This document shows positions 13,644 through 25,922 of a stretch of DNA of 64,000 nucleotides, in pieces. A program made the position numbers and the translations under genes. The stretch is taken from positions 65,572,923 through 65,636,922 of the forward strand of contig CM055092.1 in NCBI GenBank assembly GCA_029204225.1, written 5' to 3'. Numbering within the stretch: the first letter of the stretch is position 1; the number at the start of each line of letters is the position of its first letter. Origin of the DNA: Diphasiastrum complanatum (Eukaryota > Streptophyta > Lycopodiopsida > Lycopodiales > Lycopodiaceae). Under the pieces are notes generated by a model. The model did no database searches. It saw only the letters and a list, made by a program, of their open reading frames with translations, and was not told where the DNA came from.

Positions 13644-13850
13644 TGTTGGAAGTTCATATCCCGTACTCTTCATGTTTGATATTCCATTGATGTGATGTTT
13701 ATGTATTTTGATCTCTCTTCCTTAGACTAAATACTGCTATTGCCTAACATTGTCAAGTTTGGGAGTCCAAGGTGCTTATGTTAAGTGCAATCATTTTGGT
13801 CATAGATCCTTAAGTTAATCTTTGACAAGTTTTTCACATGATATCAAAGC
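13644..13850 (+). mobile_element. Short (about 195 bp) LTR with primer-binding site, TRIM-like
   Basis: Starts TGTTGGAAGTTC and ends TTTTTCACA at 13838. It is followed directly by TGATATCAAAGC, a degraded form of the initiator-Met primer site TGGTATCAGAGC. The inverted duplicate is at about 55863-56057. No second LTR was found nearby, so this may be a terminal-repeat retrotransposon in miniature or the end of a larger element. Confidence 0.5.
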
Positions 13851-15016
13851 TCTATTCATCTTTGAATCAAGTTAGGAGGGTGCTACTAGGGCCAGTAGCC
13901 ATTTTGTGAAGTCTGGTGAAGCTAGTCATCAAGAATCACTGTAAGACACATTGTTCAAGTTGGAAACACATGAAGCATCTTCTTCTTTATAAGGAAATCT
14001 ACTCTTTAGAATCAGAAATAGGTTTCGAGTCATTCATACATTCATTTCTAAATTTTCATTTGAGGTATGGAACTTGGCTTTCTACTAGATTTCATTTTTT
14101 GAACTAGTCTTAACGTTGTTAAAATTTATTGTTATTAAACATCAAGATTAGGTATAATATATTGTGTATAGGTTTGGATCAACTGAATCCATTAGGAATT
14201 TCAAGAATGATTTTAAGCAATGATTTAGATCTTGTATCAAGTTATGAACCTCTAGACAAGTTTGATGTACATCTTCATGATTAGTCCTTAAAGTTTTCTT
14301 TCTTGAATATCACTATCTTTGTGTGCAAGTAGAGTTACATTGCCATCCTCAAGGTGTAGAAAGATATCATAGATCACATTCAATGCACACTAATGTTACA
14401 TAAGTTCAAATACTATGAAAGCCTTTGTCAATACAAGTAAGTGCCTTGTGATACTATTTATTTAGCTATCATTAGCCAATAGCCCTTGTAACTCAATACT
14501 TCAGCATTTAAAAAAGAACAATTTATTGCATCATTTCTTTCACTGTATCACTTGTGTAGAGCTAGCATTCTTACATCTAGAATATCCAAGAGGTTGAAGT
14601 TTTCATATCTGCAATTACAAAAAATTCACAGTTAGTACAAAAAATTTATGTGATTACATTATGATGGATGCATTTCTCTTTTTGTAGTGTGCAATATATT
14701 ATGTGTCTTTACATTTGGCTATCCCTTATATTGTCCATTATGACTGTGTTGCACTATTTTAAACCACAAGAGAGCTTCATATCAAAAGTAAAACCTAAAC
14801 GTATAGGTATTCTAACACTTGGAAGTTTTAATTCGAGATTGAGAAAAGATGAAAATTATCTTCTCTAAAGCACAAACTATAGTAAGAAACTTGATTATCT
14901 AAAACTAGAATTGGAGGCAATATGGCTGAAATACAATAAGTTCAATAATTAAATATGAGAATTGGATGTTCTTACCAGTAATTTTCTATTTCATCTTTGA
15001 TGCTCACAGGATGTTA
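13851..15016. other. 3' flank of desaturase copy B; no gene
   Basis: AT-rich. The 66-codon frame at 14668-14868 recurs at 54855-55055 only because the whole segment is duplicated. It has no recognisable domain and is not called as a gene. Confidence 0.5.
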
Positions 15017-16857
15017 TCAACCAGCTAATCTGAGATCCATATCCTTCAATCCAACATGTTTCAAGTGTGTAAAATGGTCTTTGACTCCCGCAAAAAACTA
15101 CAAGGGAGAACCGAATTGAAGGTCATAGGTAGTTGTTCAAATTGCAAGACACAAGAAACATAGTTGAACTTAATAGTTGATTTAAAGTTGTACATGTAAA
15201 CGAATAAATCATACACTTATACACAATTCAATGATTGAGGAATAGTTGTTAGCATTAAAACCACAATGTCATACTGAAGCTCCTGGAAATAGGTGATGTT
15301 CAATCTGCATAAAAAATGAGAAACTTATTATCATACTTTTGTATAGTTTCATGCTAAAACTTTCAAACATCAGATGCATTCACATGCTAAAAAAAACTAG
15401 CATCTCCTTTATGTAATTATAGACCCATAAGTTCTTTAAGCTCTTATTTTAATCAAATTCTTCTTTGAAAATGCTAATAAATATGTAATCTTCTAGCTAG
15501 ATCAAGTTGTACATAGATTTGTAGTTTTGTAAAGATAGTTGAAGAAAGACTACTTCAAAATCAATTTGATTTCAACCAATGAGGCAAGTCAAATATAAAT
15601 GATGCAAATCTTTATCCTAAGCTTACAGGTGAGTTTGTATAGATGCTTCTATGTATTAGTATATAAATGTGTGGATATATAGAATATGCAAATGCCAACT
15701 TGTTCATAACAGGCCTTAAGCCTAAGACAAGTGTAGGCCCTAGATATTTTTAAAAAAGACATACAAGCTTGTATGGAAAGCTATAAGCCACATGTCAAAG
15801 AATGTGAACAATCTATCTTTTGGACAAGTGCCAATCTCAAGGTCTACTTCGTCAAAATAACATATGTTGTAATTCATACTTCTCACATGCCACCTTAATC
15901 ATTATGTTTTGATGAGTACGTTAAATTCAAGTCAACTCTACAAATTTGTAGCTTTCATGGGACAAAACCATTTTTTCATAAAAGAACATAAATACTTTTA
16001 ATGCTCCAACTTTTTAATATCGCATAACACAAAAATGGCACAAGTGATATCAAAGATCCAAAACTTACTTGGTAAATAAGTCCTCCGGATAGATGCAACC
16101 ACAAGGTCGAACCTGTGTTGTATTTTGTTGAGGCACATACCTAGAAAACAATAATATTGTGCATTGTTATGAGAGAAATGATGAGTAATTGAGAAAGAAT
16201 GTGGTTTCTTTTCATACTTTATTTACAAATTGCAAGCAATTTTCAAATTGAAAATTGTATAAAACATTTGCTTTCCAATGAGGCATTTGATCAATATACA
16301 TTTTAGAGAACAAAGAGTTATACAAACTAAATGAATAGTCAATCATTGTGATCCTATGCATTAATTCTACTTTTTAAATAATAATACAATATAAAAGGAG
16401 ATATGAGTTTTTTCTATAATGAAGTTGAAAATAATGTATGAATTTATTTTTTTTCCTTGTGGAACCATTTTGTAGCTTTTCAACACAACATATAAATCTT
16501 AAGTATCTCACACAGTCAAGCCTCTCTTGAAGTAGAGTTTTCATGTATGAATAAACTTGGATTTGACTTGAAATTCAAACTCTACAAAATTGTCCATCTT
16601 TCAAATTCTTAAAGATTCACATTAAGTCTTCCATGTTTTGCATTTGCCAAATGTAAACACTACATCAACACTATCTAGGGATTGAAAATTCTAGATAGTT
16701 TTAAATCTTTCTTAAAGACAAAATGTGAGCTTGATTTTGATTCATTCTATCATGAAGGGCTCTATATTATGTTCTTTGTTGCATATTTCTTCCCGATTAA
16801 CATATCTACAATATTTAGCATCTATGACAATGATTTTGATTTTCTTTGTCTAGAGTA

Positions 16858-17127
16858 TCAATAGTAATGAGTTGCACGTATGGGAACATTGTATGCTTGC
16901 ATGGGCACAAGTAGAGGTAAAGCAAGGGCTATTTCCTCTAGGAGAAACTTGCCCTGAGATTTTATTGCTAGGTTACTCTCTCTACACTTGCATCCTAGTC
17001 CCTGGCACAGGGGTGATGCTATTGGAGATTGAGTCCGTAGCATCTACTTGGTTGGGTGGTTTGGCTCCACAGTCATTCCTTTGTGTGTGTCTTCTTAGCA
17101 GGATCTTGGAGTGCTTACTCCTTACAA
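16858..17127 (+). mobile_element. Truncated gypsy-type LTR in a copy B intron
   Basis: Matches the last roughly 270 bp of the LTR at 3446-3936, ending ACTCCTTACA, with the 5' part missing. The inverted equivalent is at about 52497-52766. Confidence 0.55.
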
Positions 17128-19551
17128 CTAATAGCCACAATTCACAACATATATTGATAATATAACTTTGAGATTCTATTTCAAGATGTTTGGCCTTAGG
17201 CAACAAAATTCTAGGATACTTTTGTGGCTTTCAAAGTAGAGGAAGGTTGATAATAAATGATTTGAGCCACCATATCTATTTTAATTTCAACTACCGTGCA
17301 TATGAAGATAATATGAAGAATCCATTTCAAATACAATGGAAAAAGAAAATATCTAATCAAAATCACTTACCTGTTGTCATTGATTGAATAAGACAAGCAG
17401 TCAAACATTAATATGTAAAAAAAAAAAATTGATAATATAATAATATTTGTTGTAGTTTTAGAAAACATGTTTTATTATGAGTAAAATTAAATAGACAACA
17501 TAATAATGAAAGCGAATGACATCAAGCAACTGTTACAATCAAAACATGGATCTTGCATCAAGCATTTGATTGTATTAAAGAGTGAATATTTTTCTATACA
17601 ACCTGCATTGCTGCCCAACCATAAGGCACAGTTGGAACTCCTTTATTTAGATCAACCGTCAAGAAAGTTGCGGATTCCACCACATGACTAATCTCAAATA
17701 ATATTGCTAGTGTCCATCCACACAGCAACTGCACCAAACAGGTAGTATTTGTTATATAGAAAGATGAACACACAAGTAGTCCTCTTGACAACGAATTCCA
17801 CCAATGTATTTCACTAAGCATATTCTAATTGGACTAAGAAACATATGTGTTCTGATTATCAACAAACCTGTGATAAGATATATAGCCTCACCATTGTGGA
17901 GATTTCATAGTTGCTATAAAGAAATGGAAGGATGACAATGTAAACAACATAGGAGAGTTTTGATCCCCAGAAAACCAAAATTTCCAAAGGTGTCATTTTT
18001 GCGATAATGCCTATGCATGAACAACCACACATTACACATGACAAAGAGCACGCATCAGTGTGACAATCCAAGAAATAAACTTTATATTTGGTACATATCA
18101 TTTTCGCAATTTTAGCAAATGAGATGGAAATAAGTATATGAATTTGCATATTTTAAGACTTAGTGCAAATTAAGAGATATAATACTCACTGTCCAGTTTT
18201 TCCTGTGATCAAGGCTTGAAAGTCATCGAACCAAATAGCCTTCAATGTGATTAGACCATAAAGTGGCCATAGGTATATGTGCTGCATTGCACATTCACCT
18301 AGAATGTTGAAAGAGTACTTGACTAACTTTTTAGTGCTAAAAGGATTCATAAGGCCTTCATAGCTCGAATGATGGCATTGGTAACTATGTGGGCTATAAT
18401 TGTAACGCTCATGACAATAATCATTCTTGCTAGAGAAAAATCCCATGACTCACCTGATAGGCATGAAAAGAGTGTCTTGGTTGTTCTAAGTGCACCCTTC
18501 TGATATCAACGTCATTTGCTCCTATAAAGGTGTTCAACCTTATGAATCCATTCAATCATATGTACTCACGATGACACTTTGCATCATACATACTCGCATG
18601 AATATTGTACTATTCAATACAATATCAATGCTACTTATTTGATTTGAAGATCAAAATTTTTGTCAACAAGCTTCATTTTAATATGGATTGAGAAAACATA
18701 CTAATATCTGGGTCGAATTTGTTCACATTTGTATAAGCATGATGTGCAATAATGTGTTGTTGCCTCCATATATAGCTATCAAACAATAAAATCACAATGA
18801 GAAAACAACTTTTCTCAACTTAAAAGTGACTAGATAATTTTTATATTTTAAGTATCATGTAAAATTTACCTGCTAGCTCCAATCAAATCTGAAGATAGTC
18901 CCATCAAATATGAGAACCAAGGCCATGTAGAATATGCTCCTGCAAAGAAGTTCACATCCGAGGTGCTACACAGATCAGCTTTTCTAATTTACAAATCTCT
19001 TTTGACATCTTAAAATCTTCCAACTTTAGTCAATGACATGCTTGTAGTGTTCATTTAACAAATGCAACCATCATAACCATGTAGTCATTTGCAAAGAAAA
19101 CGGTAGATTCTGTAAAGGTTGTCTTTATATTAACTTGTTTTATGTTCTCCTAAGAGAGCCAAACATCTAAGTCTCTTATTGAATGTTCTTTACATGCACA
19201 AAATGAGCATTTTGGCTATGATGTTTCTATACTTTATCAAATACACATATACATAGAAGAGGCCCAATAAATTTATTATAATTGGAAGGATGTTTCGAAA
19301 AGAAGGAATTACTACTAAATTATAGCTTTTATATTGAGTGGTAAAGACAACAAATCTGATGTAGGAAATATGTTGCAATGTGTAAGAAAATACATGAAAG
19401 TACCTTGTTCCTATGAAAATAAGCCTCAACGCGCTCTTTCAATGCCAAATAAAAGGGTTCTTTCACAGTGTCCAAGTACTCCACATTGGTCATGCTTAAG
19501 TCCTCATCGCTGGCATCTATTTCACCAACACAGTGCTGGTCCAACAATTTC

Positions 19552-21209
19552 CTGATAGTCGGTGGAAGATGTCAAGGACATTAGGACATAAGCACAAAAG
19601 ATCAGTGGACACAATCTATGACTTCATGTACTGTTGAGCTCTTAGCTGCTTGCAGGTATTGCTAAAATGAAGACTTGCCAAACACACAAAAACATAGATG
19701 TCTGTTTCACATCCAACTTTCATACAAATCCATTTATGTTTTATGGAAAATCTGACGTATCCTCCAACTATTCCCATAACACCTTCCTAATATATAGATA
19801 TCTACTTTGTTTCTGCTTCCTTGGAAGGAAAAAAATTTCTTCGCCTAAGTCTAATCTTCAATTGCTTTGCTTGACCTCAAAGTTCCCAAATTAGATAGTT
19901 ATTCAAATAGGAGTAAGCGATATTCCGCAAATAAACACATGACGTATTTTGAATCAGTACCCAGAAGTTTGTCTGTTCTTCCTTATCTCTCTTTGTGATT
20001 CTACAAAGGTGCTGTGCCAAAATTGCTCATTGTCTGAATTCTTTTCTTAACAACATCTAGACGAGTTCGTTCCAATTGATGCCAGATAAGGTAATTCCCA
20101 TAAGTCTAGAACATAAAAAAAAACTTATTGTGTTGGAACGTTGCAATCCTTGAGCATTTTTTAACATGAGCTGCATGTTGTAGCCTAGAGACAGAACTCT
20201 CTTTTTACAATTTTGATTTAATTGACCTTCATCTCTAACGTTAGAAAGAGAACTTTATATATCGTTCCATGATATGAACTTGTAAATCATATAGAGATTA
20301 TCACATTATAAACTTTCTAGCATTCTATACCATCTAGCGTAGATTTGTATGTCTATTCTTTGTATGCGTCTCTCTCTATCAGCTATCGTCTTTTTGGTAT
20401 CTTGTCCTTCAATTCAAAAGCCTTACTGAATTTGAAGGAGATTATTGTTTTAGCATGTCTACTGAACTTTTCAAATACTCATCTGTCGATGTTTCTTCAA
20501 CTCAGCTACAACATCCAATCACTTAAAACGAACATTCGGATGTCTCAAAGAAAGAATACCTAGCGGTTGCACTTCTTATTTTTGGCGGAATTGTTGACCA
20601 TCGTAGTCGTTGTTTGTTGCATGTCGTCAAGAAGCATGTTGCTTTCGTGGCCCATCTTAAGCAATTAAGAGGTTTGTATGTAGTATAACTCGGTACGTAA
20701 TTGCCTACAAACTATGTCTTCAGGACAACTAGACCCCACCCTATAGAAACATTTAATGCCATCTGGAGAAATGTCGGGAATGTGCTCTCGAAATTGAAGA
20801 GAATAATTTGCTTGAAGTTAGTGTTCATATGCAGGAATTCGATTAAATTTGGCTGAAGGTAATGTCCCCGCAACACGGACCAACTAGATGATGGCAATGT
20901 TGCTGCAATACTAGGATAGCACGGCACACACAGTAGGAGTCGAACTTGAAGCATTCCCAATTTTGACAAACTAGCAAAGGCCATCTGCTGACGCGAGGCA
21001 TGCTATATAGAAACTAACCAGCTCACCGTGCATGTAGTAACCTGATAGTTGAGGGTATAATGACTCGTATACACCCTGACCTCTACAGATATAGTGGGTA
21101 AGATTGTGAACACACAATGCTAATCAGGAAATTGTGTGGAAAATAGCTAACTATCAGTATATTACTTTCTTAGAGCTTGCAAATAAGAGCATGCTTAGCA
21201 TGTATTTAC
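19552..21209. other. Enlarged intron 2 of copy B
   Basis: In copies A, C and D this intron is only about 340 bp. Here it is 1.66 kb because of two extra blocks, about 19637-20300 and 20457-21110. Small frames occur in them (20345-20563, 20712-20984) but no domain is recognisable. Either these are insertions in B or a shared deletion removed them from the others. Confidence 0.55.
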
Positions 21210-21544
21210 CAGACATAAAGTGGATGATAGGAGTTGAATAAATATGTCGAATCTTGCCCTGCTCGCACGTGAATAAGACTTCCTCCAGGATGCTTTGGCA
21301 CCCTGTTAGCAGAGCCCATGGATCAGTCTAGTCACTAGTGCATATGTTCAGCTACCATCCAAGGGCATATATAAATGAAGTACGATGCATAATTATCCCG
21401 TTCATGATTAGAAATTGGTAGCTCTCTACGCGCGTCGACCAGAATGCTCATGTGAAGGAGAATGCTCAAATTAATTTCATAAACTAAAGACGCACGGCGC
21501 AGAATTCCTACAGGACTATTAGAAGACAAGATAAGAAGTGGTAC

Positions 21545-21747
21545 CATTTTGTCACATCATACACCTTCCCATCAATTACCAGCCAGCAATCTTTTGGTGT
21601 TTCATGTAATGCCACTTCTTTGCGGCTGTATTTCTTCAGTGCTTCCCGTGGGGATGCCTTGATCGTGCTGGCAACCCCATCATGAGTGTAATCAATTGTC
21701 ATATTGAGTGTGGCTGCTGCAGATGTACCTCGTAGCTGGAAGGACAT
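21545..21747 (-). pseudogene. Copy B exon 1: start of the cytochrome b5 domain
   Basis: Begins MSFQLRGTSAAATLNMTIDY and ends VYDVTK plus two bases of a Trp codon at a GTACCA donor. The ATG at 21747 was chosen as the first Met followed by an uninterrupted frame; an upstream TTG is not a plant start. The segment ETPKDCWLVIDGKVYDVTKW is typical of the first half of a cytochrome b5 domain; the HPGG haem ligand follows in exon 2. Copies A and C have lost about 245 bp covering this start. Confidence 0.85.
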
Positions 21748-22334
21748 GATCAACGTTTCAATACAGCCGCATATATTGAAAGAGAGTGCTATTCTACCTT
21801 TTATAAATCAGAAACTGCATCTATATATCACACTGGCTGTGATACAGTGTGTCTCGTCTTATGAGCTTTCACAGCTCAAATGACTCATGCATGCTGAGTT
21901 CTAAGCACTGTCAAACTATATTGTCATTAGAATTCAAGTTGGAGTTGGACGCAATCTAATAAGCAAGGACAAGTATACAACTAAATTGTACTGCTAAACA
22001 ACATGCCATTCTTTGTATCGCGAAATGCGACGCGCTGATAAGGAATATTGGTATGTAGAGAGACTTACTGGAGCTCCAAAACACCGATAGAGATCAACCG
22101 TTAAGAGTTGGATTCCCCAATCAAGTTAATTTCCTGGAGGCTGTGAGTGCAACGCATATCAATAGATCCACGAAAGAAAGCCTTGCGTTAATCTCCAACG
22201 CGACAACAACCCCCTTATGTACTACCACCCCAACGACAATTTTCATGACAAAAAAAACATCAAACTGCGTTTCGTGTGGACAGTCGAGAATAACATTTGT
22301 CAGACGAAAATGGGAGAAAATATTTTTACATTAA

Positions 22335-22680
22335 TGATTCGCTGAATTTTCTATGGCCATTTTTTTCAAATCTTCATCAGACTAACCGCAATTCGACTGA
22401 TTAAGTCTGAACAAATTAGTATTTTACGTTTATGATTCGCTGAATTTTATTTCTATGGTCCTTTTTTCAAATCTATATCAGACTGACGGCAATTCTGATT
22501 AAGATCTGAACTAAGTATTTTACATTCAGGATTCGCTGAATTTTCTATGGTCATTTTTTTTCTCGAATATTCATGAGACTGACGGCAATTCTGAGTAAGA
22601 TCTGAACTAAGTAGTATTTTAAAATTGTGAATCGCCGAATTTTCTATGCTCCTTTCTTTCAAATCTTCGTGACCATTTTA
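22335..22680. repeat. 98-bp tandem repeat, about 3.5 units, 5' of copy B
   Basis: Units begin near 22335, 22432, 22531 and 22629 with GATTCGCTGAATTTTCTATG. Each contains CAATTCTGATTAAG(A)TCTGAAC. Copy A keeps one unit before the copia fragment (about 7155-7213). Copy C has a shortened array (about 36200-36480). Confidence 0.85.
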
Positions 22681-22689
22681 ACGTCTCTG

Positions 22690-23844
22690 ACTCTTCGCTG
22701 TTACGTGTAACTATAAGTATTAATCAATACTCAATATAATCTAAGAAATATCACAATATGTTATGAAAGATGGCATCGAAGTAAGTAGAAATCAGTGAGA
22801 CATATTGCAGGATTGGATTTCCATTCTTGTTCTCTCGCCATGCCATTCAGCGTTAAGAGACGGGTCATGATAGTCTTTCATGACAGTAGACTTTGTCATG
22901 CAGCATGTCATGACAAAGTCATGTGAGTTTTGAATACGAACTAATTTAACTTTTTGACTATTCAGATTTGTGCTATGTATTGTCAAGGACTCAAGACTCC
23001 TTTCAGTTTGCAACCAGCCCGCGGCCAAGGTTTATGACTCCTATGGCTTACATACTAGAAAATCAAAATAACTAGATAACTTTTAGTTGGGGGAATGCTC
23101 TCCCATCCTAGGAGGGCACTCCGCCCCGAGCAGGTGGAAGGCCCAAGGAGGGGACTCTTAGGGACCAAGGAAATAGAATCTCTGTTTTGGAGAGATAATG
23201 CTAGTTTTCGAAGAGAGAATTATATTATAACAACGTTTTGAAATGATGGAGAGAGAAATCAAGGTGCATATTCTGCCTCTAAAGATGCCTGTAAAACATA
23301 TAATCTAAATCTGAGTAGATTTTCATGACTTTGGATGAATTTTGAACGTTACCTAGCGTGAAGATTTATGTGCTCTAGGTTTTGGTTGGTTTTGATGCCC
23401 TTGAGGCTAGGCTTAAAGAAAAGGAAGACCCTCGTGTGGGGGCCTTCCTGTATACATTCATTTCATACTCAAGGACGAAATTAGATGAAATTAGATGTGG
23501 TCTAGAAGTAAAATTTTAAAGTTCATTCTCTTATCATATGTAGTCGATTGACCAAATCGATCTAAACTTGCTCCAAACTTGAATATCTCTATGGGCATGT
23601 ACATGGAAGCCCATTCCTAACATTTTTGGGTGTCTGTGGCATTTTGTTCTGTACGTTGTGGAATGCAACATGCTCCATATATTACATCAAAACAAGTTTT
23701 GAACATCATTCATTTACATTGAGATTTGCCACCAAAAGCATGCCATCATGATCTTAAGTTTTTTATGCCAATTTTTGGGCTCTAACATCATCCAAGTAGC
23801 TGACTAACACAACTAGTAGCAGTTCTAGGTATTTGTACAATATT
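22690..23844. other. 5' flank of copy B; no gene
   Basis: Matches 36760-37504 upstream of copy C as far as about 23360, the empty equivalent of the copia insertion at 37505. The remainder to 23844 is unique and shows no coding region. Confidence 0.5.
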
Positions 23845-24333
23845 GTAGCAATTTGTCTCCTATTTTTTGTTGTAGATCCAATTTTGTAGTATAGAACTAT
23901 ATTCAATTTTATTTTCATTAGAATTTATGAAAACATATCTGCACATCCTAGAAAAAAATCTGTACTTATATTGACGAATTTGTTGATAATGGGTACATCT
24001 ATCAACTGGGGTGGGAATCAGTGAATCTCTAAATATCTGTCTAAGTTTGAAGACAATATACCATCTGTTATTCCGAGGTCCATTCCGACCTCTGCTCATG
24101 CATTTTTTACAATTCATAAATAGATTATATGCTAGATTATTATCTGCTCATAAATGCTAGATTATATACCTCTGCTCATAAATGTTTATCTCCTATCTTT
24201 TGTTGTAGATGCAAGTTTTGTAATTTAGGAATATATTCAATTTTATTTTACATTAGGATTTATGAAAATACATGTACACATTTTTAAAACAAACCTCTAC
24301 ATTTTTTGATGAACTTGTTGACAATGGGTGAGA

Positions 24334-24424
24334 ATCAGTGGAGGTCGGAACAGACCTCGGAATATCTGGATCTATTAAAGGCTATATACCATCTTTTATT
24401 CCGAGGTCCATTTTGACCTCTGCT
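24334..24424. repeat. Foldback hairpin AGGTCGGAACAGACCTCGGA / mirrored arm
   Basis: Left arm at about 24335-24365 and right arm TATTCCGAGGTCCATTTTGACCT are near-perfect inverted repeats of about 23 bp around a loop of about 40 bp. Inside the left arm AGGTC...GACCT is itself inverted. Confidence 0.75.
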
Positions 24425-24886
24425 CTTACATTAAAAAACAGATCTCTGATAAACATTGGCAATTTGTGCCTGAACAATGCTAGATTATTACCACCTCAAC
24501 TGATATATCAAGATTACAAAATTTCCGCCCCATTTGATACATCAAAATGAACAAAATGTGACTCAACACCACCACAATTTTTAGATTCTTTCACCACATT
24601 GAAGCCTTTGTGCTGCCTTCTTGATTGCGTTTGTCCTTGAAATGATGACACTTCTCCACTAGTGTTTTTATGAACCCGCTGGGGAACTCCATAGTTGGCC
24701 TAAGAAAACCCACTCTCAACAATTCGTGGTATACATAATTAATGTTTCAAGCTTACTAGTTTGTGCTACTCTGATTTGTAGAATCTTAATATAGTCCTGT
24801 TATTTTGATTTACAGGATCATATTTATGTGTTGTGTATTGGCTATGCTTCATCCTTAGAAATAGAGAGTGAGGGATATGGAGAGCC

Positions 24887-24912
24887 AGAGAGAGAGAGAG
24901 AGAGAGAGAGAG
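24887..24912. repeat. (GA)n microsatellite
   Basis: Short GA run before repeat module R. Confidence 0.9.
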
Positions 24913-25547
24913 GTCATGAAAGAGTTAAAGGTAACCAACACTTCCAATTCTAGAAAGGTGTGTAGACCTTGTTTTCTTTCGATAAAGGCGTGGTTCAAAT
25001 GTCTCTTGTTGGACGATAAGTTCCACGAGAAAGCTCAAACGCCATTGGGAGGGAGCATGTGGTGACATTCTGGAATAGGATATAACCGTATGGTTCGGGA
25101 GTTTTGATTAGCACTCTACTATGTTCTTTCTTTTTTTTCTCCTTGTGTGTGTTTAGAATTTAGGGTTTAGGGTGTGTGTGTGCATGTGCATGTGAGATGC
25201 AATTTGTGCTTGAACACTGCTAGATTATGAACAAAATGTGACTCAATCTCACCACATTTTCTAGATTCTTTCACCACATTGAGGACTTCATGTTGTCTTC
25301 TTCATTGCGTTTGTCATTGAAACGACGACACTTCTCTACCAGTGTTTCTATGAACCCGCTGGGGAACTCCATAGTTGGCCCAAGAAAAAAAATGATCTCC
25401 ACTCTCAACAATTCATGGTATACATAATTAAAATTTCAAGCTTACTAGTTTTTACTCTGATTTATGGAATCTTAATCTAGTCTTGTTATTTTAATTTACA
25501 AGATCATAATTTATGTGTTGTGTATTGGTTATGTTTCATGCTTAGAA

Positions 25548-25550
<3 letters not shown>

Positions 25551-25616
<66 letters not shown>
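25551..25616. repeat. (GA)n microsatellite, 66 bp
   Basis: Perfect GA run between modules Q and R; much longer than at the other two module junctions. Confidence 0.97.
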
Positions 25617-25618
<2 letters not shown>

Positions 25619-25835
25619 ATGAAATAGTTAAAGGTAACCAACACTCCCAATTCTAGGAAGGTGTGTAGCCCTTATTTTCTTCCGATAAGGCGTGGTTCAA
25701 ATGTTTCTGTATCACCCATCTTTTGTTGTAGATGCATGTTCTGTAGTGTAGGTCTACATTTAATTTTATTTTCATTAGCATTAACGAAAACAAATCTTAG
25801 AAATTTGTACTTTTTGTTGATAAATCTGTTGATAA

Positions 25836-25922
25836 GTGGAGGTCGGAATAGACCTCGGAATATGTGTTTTTGTTTAATTCAAAATACCATATGTTATTCC
25901 GAGGTCAATTCCGACCTCTGCT
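25836..25922. repeat. Second foldback hairpin copy
   Basis: Same design as at 24334: AGGTCGGAATAGACCTCGGA, then a loop, then TATTCCGAGGTCAATTCCGA. Arm pairing is better here than at 24334. A third site at about 24069-24098 keeps only the right arm. Confidence 0.75.

Larger units (their letters stand above)
8640..17612. repeat. Segmental duplication, first copy
   Basis: 8640-12425 matches 42706-49470 in direct orientation, with insertions in the second copy. 12425-17612 matches 57298-51995 in inverted orientation. The match covers coding and non-coding sequence: the unrecognised plus-strand gene, the C48-like gene, a short LTR and the 3' half of desaturase copy B. Some stretches look almost identical, for example 14668-14868 against 54855-55055. 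Confidence 0.85.
15017..21747 (-). pseudogene. Copy B: front-end (delta-5-like) acyl desaturase lacking exon 4
   Basis: The most complete copy, and the only one with a start codon. Exons: 1 21545-21747 (ATG, cytochrome b5 N-terminus, KDCWLVIDGKVYDVTK), 2 21210-21302 (KHPGGSLIHV), 3 19404-19551, 5 18870-18939, 6 18702-18775 (RQQHIIAHH, second histidine box), 7 18454-18521, 8 18190-18281, 9 17868 to about 18012 (MTPLEILVFWG), 10 17603-17728 (ISHVVE), 11 16069-16140, 12 15275-15304, 13 15017-15097 (stop after LRLAG). Exon 4, with the first histidine box, is missing between 18939 and 19404. Because it is 187 nt long, skipping it also shifts the frame. Exon 12 has lost 81 nt in frame just after EHHLFPG. 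The acceptor of exon 9 differs from copy C and would leave the frame off by two. Non-functional as a desaturase; a transcribed pseudogene is possible. Confidence 0.88.

Noticed and set aside
14668-14868. 66-codon frame, identical at 54855-55055
   Set aside because: Identity comes from the segmental duplication; no start context, domain or codon bias supports a gene.
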